A stretch of DNA of 64,000 nucleotides from Alentia gelatinosa (Eukaryota > Annelida > Polychaeta > Phyllodocida > Polynoidae): contig OX465584.1 in assembly GCA_950022655.1 (NCBI GenBank), positions 64,790,722 through 64,854,721 of the forward strand, written 5' to 3'. This document shows positions 26,201-38,200 of the stretch, one piece after another. A program made the position numbers and the translations under genes. The stretch's first letter is position 1. Each line of letters opens with the position of its first letter. The notes beneath the pieces are model-generated. The model saw only the letters and a list, made by a program, of their open reading frames with translations. It did no database searches and had not been told where the DNA came from.

Positions 26201-29200
26201 GGGTTGGATAAATACTAAACAACCCTCGGTGAGAATTAATTTGGATTTAAGCATCTTGGCCCGTACGGCTATTTACTATATACCCGTGCTGTATATACTG
26301 TAAATACGCACCGTTTTGGCATATGACGTAAAAATACTGTACGGACCGTTGGTCCGTGCACTAAAATACGGACCACCTTGCCATACATGTCTACTAACAT
26401 ATCGGTTGTTAAAAATTAAATTAATGATTTTTTTTTTAATTTTGGGTATATAGTAAATATATAACGTCCAACCATGCTTGTACAAGTCACAGAACTCGAT
26501 GATAATTTACGGTTTGTACGGAACTCGGCATAAATGCCTCGGTCCGTACAAACCGTAAATTACTATCTCGTTCTGTGAATTGTACAGCATGGTCAGGACG
26601 TTCTATATAAATACTGTCTTCTCTTGGGTTGGAAAAATAATATACGGAAACTGGCTTACTGTCTTCGTACGTCAAAATTACGCGGTGAAATTGTTGATCA
26701 CATACATCCCGATGCTGTAGGCAGAGGGATGTATGTAATCAACGATTTGACCAAGTATTTTGACGTACGAAGACAGTCAGCCTGTTTTTGTATTATTATA
26801 TACCTCAAAATGGCGAAAGTTTACCTGGTCACGTGACCACATATCCCGTACGTCACAGTGTGGCGTACGGGTATAAATACGACATGGGTAGGAGCGGGCA
26901 GTATACGTAATTCATACAACCCTCGGTGAGAATCACTTTGGATTTAAGCATCTCGGCCCGTACGGCTATATACTGTCTTCTCTTGGCTAATCTTGGGTAT
27001 ATAGTAAATATATAACGTCCAACCATGCTTGTACAAGTCACAGAACTCGATGATAATTTACTATCTCGTTCTGTGAATTGTACAGCATGGTCAGGACGTT
27101 CTATATAAATACTGTCTTCTCTTGGCTAATGCCTCGGGAAGATCACCACGCACAGTGGCTTGTTGCAGAAATACGCATTGAGTCTCACCTTGATTCGTTT
27201 CTACTAAGTATTGGTTATCTCAGTTGTTGACGGTTTGATTCTCGTTAATCTACCACTGCTCTCAGTCTCCTGGGGTAAGTAATCCCCTCTAAACCCCCTA
27301 CGTGTTGACCTTGGATGTGACCTTTTGACCTTGGATCTTCGCTCTCTTCTCTCTTGGGTTGACTGTTGTACCTGACTACCTCTCCTACAACTCTCTCTCT
27401 CTCTCCTCAAACGGTGCACCTTGTTCAATCCACTTCTTGCTGCTGTAGCAATTCCTGCCTCCTTAACCCATGTGAAGTCCCCCCAAAAAACCACGTATGA
27501 TTTTTGTCACAGCACATTGGACATGATAGTACTCCAGCTATAGAGTAGTCCCTAGATGGTAGTTTACCCAGTGCTCAGTAGGTGGCTACCGTACGTTCAT
27601 ATGGCGATATGGGCAAGTTCTACATCCGGTCAATTAAGTCTACTTCGAGGATGCATTTTGCTTGTCTTCAGATATCAATGAATGGCCTTCAGGTCTGATA
27701 TTTCTTTAAAAATTCACATTATTTATTTTGATAATGGTAATGATAATGTGAAAATCAGACACATCCCTCACAAAACCTGCATCTTCTGAGGCTTACTTTG
27801 ACAGGGAGCTAAAGCAGCCCCGATGAAACTGCAGATACCCGTGCTCAAAACACCATTTCCGGAGATAGACGCTCAGTACTGTGACTATATAGGTTTGAGA
27901 TTAAATGCGTCATTCTCCAATCTTTTAGATGCAAATTCTTAATACACTTAACAACTGTCATCATAGCTTTGAGACAAACTTATTCAGAGACACTGTAGTA
28001 AAGTACACTTTGATAGCAGCAAACAAGACGAAAAGCGACATTCTAGCGTCACATCCCCATAGCTTTAGCACTAAGCCTCGTTCTTACTGGCCTCCGGAAA
28101 TGGTGTTTTGAGCACGGGTATCTGCTGTTTTAGCGGGTTCACTTTGGCTCCCTATAGACTGCAAAGTGACCTAGAGGTCAGTGCTGCTGGCACCAGTCAC
28201 CCCAGTTGATGCTGGGCACCCCAACAGAGGGCGGCCTTGTCGCTTGTTGTGACCTTGACCTTGAGGTCAGCCATATGCTTCTGACGCTGGTGCCTGGCAG
28301 GTGCCTGCTATTCAGTGCCATCTCAGTATTGTGTGGTACATATTTTACTCGCAATATCATGTACTGTCTTTCATACTTAGGCAATATGTATTTAGTCTCC
28401 TTGACAATAGTTCAAATTCTATACATCGAAATGAATGAACAATGCATTGTTTTTGCATCTACACTTCTTCACTCCCTATATAGCACTGGGAATAGTTATT
28501 CTTTGTACAAAATCTGAATGATATCGGGATTTAGAAGTATGTGAATATTCCTGTGTCTAATGGTTCCATATTACCTCTCTTTTTAGTAATATGATAATAT
28601 TCTACATAACATACTCATTGCATGAATATTCTACATCTAGTCAGGCATGGTTTAGCATTTATATAAATCCCTAGAAAAATGTATCATAAAAACAATAACA
28701 TCAGTAATTTCTTTTTAGAATTCTATTTTTTTTTAATAGATTTATTGAACACTTAAATTGTACATTAATTTATATATAAATAAATTTTACATTAAGTAAA
28801 ATATTGTCTTTTGAATGGGGAGTAAGACATTCGGTATTATAGGAAATATATTTCCAAGCACTGTTGTCTTGAATGCACAGGTGTAGGGTAGGTCTAAGTG
28901 TTACATGTATTAGCAATATAATTTTATCCCATCATGATTTATATACTGTTCCATAGACCTTACTTTGGAAACTCGTACCCAATGCTCTCATCGTACCCAA
29001 CCAGCGTTGGGTACGATGACACTCTATATCTCGTTCTATATTTCAATGCCGTTTTTGTTGGATTCATGGATGGGATGAAATCTGAAAATGATTCGAGTGA
29101 TTAGGGTTGACTAGTATGCCATTTGTTTGTATGAGTCAATCCTGAGCACACTCATAGGTTACCTCTATAGCATTGTATCATACACTTGGAGGCTTTAACT

Positions 29201-32200
29201 GTTTATGTACCAAATGGAGTCTGAGTAAAACATGATTGTGGAAAGTTTATCTCACCCCTGGAGTTTTTTCTTCATAGACTTAACATTGGGAACTCACCCA
29301 TATCTAACGCCCATTAGATATTTAGGAAAAATATCCAATGGGGAATAATGTCAAAAATGTTAGCCCATTATTCAATGTTAAGGGTGAGATAAATTCAGAA
29401 ACCCATTCGAGTTTAAAGTCAGAGCTTGATCCTATCCCATTTGAATCAATATGTAATTTACGCGGATTCGCCTTGGTAATTACTACGTGATTCAAACTTG
29501 ATGGGATATGAGCTCAGACCCTAAACTGTCATAGGTTTCCTCTATATTATTTCATGTATGTATGACACTCATTGCATGAGTTTCTCATTACTTTTGCCTG
29601 TCCATATGTTTTCTGATACCATAGTGAGACATGCCATGAAGCATATTGCTGCCAGAGTTGCTACTAACACCATCTTCTCAACTCTAACATCAGTTTCTCA
29701 TTACTTTTGCCTGTCCATATGTTTTCTGATGAGAAGCAAAGTCTAAGTAAGCCTATGAGACATGGACACTGTTATCTCACCCCTGGTACAAGTTTAGTCA
29801 AAGGAACAGCGTTAGAAAAAAATTATCGTAAAACTGGATGAGGTTTAATCTTGGCCACCGTATTCCACGACTGAAGTTTGGCAAAGGGACTTCATGAGGT
29901 GAAGCCGAGTGAAGTCCGGAGCCAAAACTACAGGAGTGGAATGCGGTGGCCAAGATTAAAACGAATCAGGTTTTGATTTTATCCTACCCTATCTCCTCGA
30001 TTTTGGAATATCACGTGATAACAATGCTGTATGCCACTAGTGGCATATAAAACTCTGTATGCCAGTCAGCGTGGCATACGGAAACCCAATGTTAAGCCTA
30101 TGGGATTTTATATTAGAGGTAGGATAAACTCAACGATCACCCTGGTAAAGTTACAATACTATGCCACAGTCATGGCGGAGTGAATGTGAGATGATGTCAT
30201 GCACTATTAACCAACTGGATTTGTGAAGTTATTTGAATCATTCTAATATATTGATGCTATTAATGTCAGTGAAAGGGGCGAGATAAATCCAGAACTACAT
30301 TTGAATTGTAAAATACACAGAACTCCACTTGTTTGGATGTGCCGTAATTGTCACTCGGCTTTGCCTCAATGAATGTGGCGCATCCAAACTCTTGGAGTAT
30401 TGTGTATTTATGTTATTCTCAACCCAGTTCTGAATGAATCCCTGATTCTCACTGATCCAAAGATAGGAAAGATGTGCGACACCCGTGTTCAGCACCCCGT
30501 TGATGGGCATAAATGGATGGGGGATATCGGCATATAAGTGTCTTCTAGGCTTTCTGTAGATTCCTTTATGGGGGCAATATCAAAATGTTAGTGACCTAAA
30601 GGCTATCTGTAGATTTGTTTTTATTCAGTTAAAATAAGGTGGGATTTAGTACAATCATCCAGAAAAGGACGCTCTTCCATGAACCAGTCCAACAAACAAA
30701 AAGACGTAAATATACATGGACATGTGAAGTAAACATAACAGCTATAATTGCCTTGCAGCTGTATTTTATCTCTTAAATAGAGCCATGATGGGAAGTGATA
30801 TTGGCATGTCAGTGTCTTCTAAGCTTTCTGTAGATGTCATGATAGGGGAATAATGTCACATTGACCCATTTTATGGATCGATACCGACCAAATGACAGGG
30901 CAATGTTGGCACGTCAGTGTCTTATACTAGCAGTTTTCACACTAGTAGTGACATATGGCCATTGATGGGGCAGTAAAAGCTTGGCGGAAATCGTACACAT
31001 ATCAAAATGAATGTCACCATTCAACGCTGGTCTGATGAAGTTGAGGGGCATAAATGGATTGGTGGATATTTGCATGTCAGTGTCTTCTAGGCTTTCTGTA
31101 GATGTCATGATGGGGCGATATCGGCACGTCAGTGTCTTCTAGGCCTCCTGTTGATGTTGTAATGGGGCGATATCGGCACGTCAGTGTCTTCTAGGCCTCC
31201 TGTTGATGTTGTAATGGGGCGATATCGGCACATCAGTGTCTTCAAGGCCTCCTGTTGATGTCGTAATGGGGTGATATCAGCATGTCGATGTCTTACAGGC
31301 TTTCTGTAGATGTCTTGGTTGGCACATGTTTGCACCGTTCTTCTAATGTTCTACGTATTGGTATATTTGGTGCTATCTGATTGGCTGTCCACTAACGATA
31401 ACATGTTTCCCTTCAGGCCATCCTTCAGAAGCGTGTCCAGGCCGTGTGGAAACACCGTCAGGAGAAGATAAAGCGGAACAAGGACAAGAACAAGTCAGGC
31501 ATCTGGAGCCTGCTCTCCTGTGGCGGAGGTAAATTCAGTAAACTGACTGGGCGTTCTATCTGATACCAACTCACTGCATATAAAACCTCTCCTACCTTTT
31601 ATCACAGGCTGCTATATATGCTACATATAAAATCACTCTTACCTTTTATCATAGGCTGTTACATGCACTACATTTAAAACCATTCTTACCTTTTATCACA
31701 GGCCCCTATATATATTACATATAAAAACCTACTTACCTTATATCGCAGGCTGTTACATTCACAATGTATAAAACTACTAGTATGTTTTATCATAGGCCGT
31801 TACATGTCCTACATTTAAAACCAATCCTACCTTTTATCAGAGGCTGCTATATACACTACATATAAAACCCACTTACCTTTTATCAGAACCTACTATATCC
31901 ACTACATATATAAAACCACTCATAGCTTTTATCGGAGACTGCTACATACCCTACATTTAAAAGCAATCTTACCTTTTATCGCAGGCTGTTACTTACACTA
32001 CGTTTAAAACCTCTCTCACCTTTCACCACAGGTAAGATCTCCAAACTGGACGACACGAACGCTACATATAAAACCACTCTTACCTTATATCGCAGTCCCC
32101 TATATACACTACATATAAAACCTCTCTTACCTTTTACCGCAGGCTACTATATACACTACGTATAAACCCCACTTACTCATTCTCACCTTTCACCACAGGT

Positions 32201-35200
32201 ATGAGCTCCAAACTGGACGATACGAACGCTACATATAAAACCACTCTTACCTTATATCGCAGTCCCCTATATACACTACATATAAAACCTCTCTTACCTT
32301 TTATCACAGTCCCCTATATACACTACTTATAAAAAAACCCTTACCTTTTATCATAGGCTGTTACATGCACTACATTTAAAACCTCTCATCGCAGGTAAGA
32401 GCTCTAAACTGGACGACACGAACGCTCCCGGCGCCCGGCCCTACGCGCCCACCGCGCAAGCGCAAACAGAACCCCGGCCTGCACCGGAAGACGAGTACAG
32501 CCGCCTGTCTGAGAGTTTCGCGCGCATCCTGCGTCTATTAATAGACGCTCACTGTGAGATAGACCGCGCCGAGAAGACGTTCGGGATGACGGCCCTCGAC
32601 TTGGCCATCCTTAACGGAGATGTGGAGTCGAGCGCTGTGCTGACCTCCTCAGGAGCAGACCCCGACCACTTCCTCAAGATGCTGTCACTGAAGGAGCTGT
32701 ACCAGGCCATCGTGTCCGGGCAGAGGAAAGAGTTGAAGGATCTCATCACCTACGACGAGGATCTGGATGTGAACCAGATCTTCTCCAGGTTCAATGTAGA
32801 CACGCAGTCGGCGGATGAAGGGATGACACCCATCACACTGGCCGCCAAACATGATGATATCGAGATGGTCAAGATGCTGCTCAAAAAAGGTACCGGGCTT
32901 TTTTTTTTTTTTTTTTTTTTTTTTTATAGAGCACAGCATTTATTTTCCAGTATTCAGCATACAGTACATTGCATTATTTCCTTGTTGTCTTGTTCTTATA
33001 TCTATCTGCCTGTACACTTGTAGCAGTCTCTTACACACATCTTTCGTCTTGCTCCCTTTTTTTTGATATTTTAACTTTATAATTACATAGTTACCTGGTA
33101 TACCTCTACCCCTTACTGGACTACAACCTTCAGGTCTTCCTATTCTAGATTGCCACCATTTTTCCAATCTACTACACTGCTGATTCTCCATATATTTATC
33201 AGTCATTCAATATTTGATTTTCAGGAATATTCTATCTGTTCTCGTTAGTCTCCTTCTCCTTGGGTGACATCGTCTGTTTTTTTTTGTAGTGGCTCATTAT
33301 ATTTTCGTATGTTAGTATTTTTTGGTAGGGGGCCATCCATAAAGTACGTACGCACTAAGGGGGGGGGGTTCAAAAATTCCAGAACTTTTGCGTATGCTCC
33401 CTCTTTGTTCTATTGCGTACAAGATTGGGAGTGGGGGTGGGGGGTTCAAATTTTAAGATATTCTGCGTACGTACTTTATGGATGGCCCCTAGTGGCTTTT
33501 GGAGTTTACATTGTAAATTGTTTGTGCCTGTTTCTTTTGTAGTGGCTCATGGAGGTTATGTCGTGAAATGCCTCCTTTTTCGTAGTGGCTCGTGAATTTT
33601 ATGTTGTGAAATGCCTAGTCTTTTTTGGTTGTGGCTCATGTAGTTTATATTGTGAAAAACCTGATTTATTTTTGTAGTGGCTCATGTAGTTTACGTCGTG
33701 AAATGACTGTTTTTTTGTTGTAGCTCATGTAGTTTATGTCGTGAAATGCCCATTTCTGTTTACATCTTCAAATGCTTTTTTTTGTTTTTGTAGTAGCTCA
33801 TGTAGTTTACATTGTGAAATACCTCACTTTTTTGTGGTGGCTCATATACTTTACATCATCAAATGTTTTTTGTTTTTGTAGTGGCTCATGGAGATTATGT
33901 CGTAAAATGCCTGTTATTTTTGTCGTGGCTCATATAATTTACGTTTTGAAATGCCTGGTTCAACCTGTAGTGGCTCATGTAGTTTACATCATGAAATACC
34001 CATTTTCTTTTGTTGTCGAGGCTCATAGAATTTACATCATGAAATGCCTGGTTCACGTAGTTTACATTGTGAAATACTCAAGGTGACTGACATTATTGGG
34101 TTCTTTTCTTGCCAGGCGCTAACGTGAACCTCATGGGGCCCTGTGGACGCTTCCCATTGGCCGAGGCCAGTGCCAAGGGTAACATCAAGATGGCGTCCCT
34201 GCTTCTGGCAAACAACGCGGGCCTGGAGAAGACGTGCCCCGCCATGCAGGACGCCACTCCACTGACCATCGCCTCTAACATGCAGCGGCACAAACTGGTC
34301 GAGTTCTACATGAGGGTAAGTACATTATAAATATAGTCCACCATCGCCACAAACATGCAGTGGCACAAACTGGTCGAGTTCTACATGAGGGTAAGTACAT
34401 TATAAATATAGTCCACCATCGCCACAAACATGCAGCGGCACAAACTGGTCGAGTTCTACATGAGGGTAAGTACATTATAAATATAGTCCACCATCGCCAC
34501 AAACATGCAGCGGCACAAACTGGTCGAGTTCTACATGAGGGTAAGTACATTATAAATATAGTCCACCATCGCCACAAACATGCAGCGGCACAAACTGGTC
34601 GAGTTCTACATGAGGGTAAGTACATTATAAATATAGTCCACCATCGCCACAAACATGCAGCGGCACAAACTGGTCGAGTTCTACATGAGGGTAAGTACAT
34701 TATAAATATAGTCCACCATCGCCACAAACATGCAGCGGCACAAACTGGTCGAGTTCTACATGAGGGTAAGTACATTATAAATATAGTCCACCATCGCCAC
34801 AAACATGCAGCGGCACAAACTGGTCGAGTTCTACATGAGGGTAAGTACATTATAAATATAGTCCACCATCGCCACAAACATGCAGCGGCACAAACTGGTC
34901 GAGTTCTACATGAGGGTAAGTACATTATAAATATAGTCCACCATCGCCACAAACATGCAGTGGCACAAACTGGTTGAGTTCTACTTGAGGGTAAGTACAT
35001 TATGAAAAGATAAAAATATATATATGTTGTCCACCATCGCCACCAAAATGCAGCGGCACAAACTAGTCGAGTTCTACATGAGGGTAAGTGCATTGTAGAG
35101 AGATATAGTCCACCATCGCAACCAACATGGCACAAAGTGTGGTACAATAGAACACCACGTAAGTGAACAGCCTCCTTTCCGGGCCAAACTTTCCACTTAC

Positions 35201-38200
35201 GCAGCGAGTCTGCTTACACATGCTTAAAATAAACATCTAATAGAAGGATGTGTTCCAAGGAAAGGTGTCCATTAGGCAGGGTTCTACTGTACATTATAAA
35301 TACATATGCAGCGAGTTCTACATGAGGGTAAGTACGTTATAAATATAGTCCACCATCGCCACGAACATGCAGCGGCACAAACTGGTCGAGATCTACTTGA
35401 GGGTTAGTACGTTATAGATATAGTCCACTGTCGCCACGAACATGCAGCGGCACAAAGTGGTCGAGTTCTACAAGAGGGTAAGTTCATTATGAATATAGTC
35501 TACCATTGCCGCCAACCTATGCTTATTATATATACCAATCAACTCACAGTGCGCCTGAATATTCACTACTGGTGCAGTGTGCCCGAACATTATTTATACT
35601 GCACCCCTTGCAGCGGATAGTATTTCATAGACGTTCGGCCATAGGTATGTAATAATAGACTTTAAACTACCCAAACAAAAGTAGTGACTTATTGAGTACC
35701 TTTATATGATATTAGTTTTATTTTATCTTGCTTTGCTCAGTTATGTGTATACAAGATGATACCTATGTACTACCGAATAAGTGTTATGGTAGGACTATGA
35801 AAATCAACTAACTCTATAGTTGAAATCCCAACCTGAGCTGTTGGACATCAGGAAAATGATATGTGATGATACATAACTGGAATGGTGTAAGATAAACTAT
35901 GATGTTTCAATGAAAAAGTGAAAAAAATCAAAAATCAAAAATCAAAAAAAATCTCATGTTGAAAGTTGCGTTGTGTTATTCAGAGAGGCGCCAAGGTGGA
36001 CCACCCCATGTCGGATGGCCGCATCGCACTGCTGAGGGCCTTCGAGGCTCGTGACATGGACATGGTGGACATCCTCCTGAGACAGAGCACACAGGAGAAC
36101 TTCAACGACCTCCAGGGTCTCACCTCCCACCTGGCCGCAGAGTACCAGAGCAAGGACCGAGGTCTGTGTACTGCAATATTACTTAAAAATACAGATAGAA
36201 ATTAATTAAAAATGTGTGATACAATGTAGAGTACCAGAGCAAGGACAGAGGTCTGTGTACTGCAATATTACTTAGAAATACAGATAAAAATGTGTAATAT
36301 GATATCATTAAAAATAAATTAAAAATATGTGGTACAATGTAGAGTACCAGAGCAAGGACAGAGGTCTGTGTACTGCTATATTACTTGAAAAAAAAAAAAA
36401 AATTCTGTGTCAAGCATCGGCTTGACACAGAGACTCTATTGCCACGTCTATAATACTTAATTGGAAATAAAAATATAAATGTACAATATGATATCATTAA
36501 AAAGTGAATTAAAGATGTGTCATACAATGCAGAATACCAGAGCAAGGCCAGAGGTCTGTGTACTGCAATATTACTTAGAAATACAGATGAAAATGTGTAA
36601 AATAATATCATTAAAAATAAATTAAAAATGTGTGGGACAATGTAGAGTACCAGAGCAAGGACAGAGGTGTGTGTACTGCAATATTACTTAGAAATACAGA
36701 TAAAAATGTGTAATGTGATATCATTAAAAATAAATTAAAAATGTGTGGTACAATGTAGAGTACCAGAGCAAGGACAGAGGTCTGTGTACTGCAATGTTAC
36801 TTAGAAATACAGATAAAAATTAATTAAAAATATGTGGTACAATACAGAATACCAGAGCAAGGACAGACGTCTGTGTAATGCTATTAATTGAAAATAAATT
36901 TTTTTTCTTTTTTTCTTTTCTGTGTCAAGCATCGGCTTGACACAGAGGCTCTATTGCCACGTCTGTAATACTTAATTGAAAATAAAAATAAAAATGTACA
37001 ATATAATATCATTAAAAAGTAAATCAAAAATGTGTGGTACAATGTAGAGTACCAGAGCAAGGACAGAGGTCTGTGTGCTGCAATATTACTTAGAAATACA
37101 GATAAAAATGTGTAATATGATATAATTAAAAATGAATTTAAAATATGTGGTACAATGCAGAATACTAGAGCAAGGACAAAGGCCAGTTTACTACAATATT
37201 ACTCAGAAATATAGATAAAAACGTGTGATATGATATTATTAAAAATGAATTAAAAATGGGTCATACAATGCAGAGTACCAGAGCAGCCACTGAGGTCTGT
37301 GTACTGCAATATTACTTAGAAATATAGTCAGAAAATGTGTAATATGATATCATTAAAAATGAATTTAAAATGTGTAGTACAAGAGCAAGGACCGAGGTCT
37401 GTGTACTACAATATTACTTAAAAATATACATTAAAACAATGTGTAATATGATATCATTAAAAATGAATTAGAAATGTGTGGTACAAGAGAAAGGACAGAG
37501 GTCTGTCTACTACAATATTACTTAAAAATATAGTTAGAAAATGTGTGCTACAATGGAGAGTACCAGAGCAACCACAGAGGTCTGTGTACTGCAATATTAC
37601 TTAGTAATATTGATAAAAATGTGTAATGTAATATTATCAAATGATAAAGCAAGGACAAGGCTTTTTATCAAACATAGATCACAAAAACATTTTGTGCTGA
37701 TTCATAGCACTTCATTATTGCAATAAGCCTTTTTGTAATTTATTATAGAAAAAAGTCTCAAATTGTTATCATTCAACTCATTTCTAAACCACATTCATTT
37801 GTTATTTTACTCTTTTACCTTCTGCAGACACAGAGGCCATATTGTCCAAGGTGGCTGATGCAGTCCGAGTCTTCCAAGAAGAGGAAGAAGCTTTGGCTGC
37901 AGCCAGCAAACCCTCTGAGAGCATCTCCGAGGAGAACAACCAAGTTCCGATGGCAGAATACCCACTCACTCCGACCAGAGAAGAACCTCCGCCACAAGCC
38001 CGACAACAAACCTTCCAAGATCAGCCACAGGAGGAGGAGATCATTGAGAGGGTTGAGATGGTGGAGGCCCCGCATACCCAGCACGCTGTGCAGCCTCATG
38101 CCGCGCCCCGGTCGCAGCCTTCTCCAGGCCCGGTGGAGCATATTACCACCCACGCAGGGCCAATTGAGCAGATCACCACCCACGCGGGGCCAATGGAACA

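Noticed and set aside
34275..35147. Long open frames on both strands (290 aa minus, 205 aa plus) with perfect repeats
   Set aside because: They run through a 75-bp intronic tandem array. 75 is a multiple of three, so frames stay open by construction, and the array is a copy of exon 8's end.
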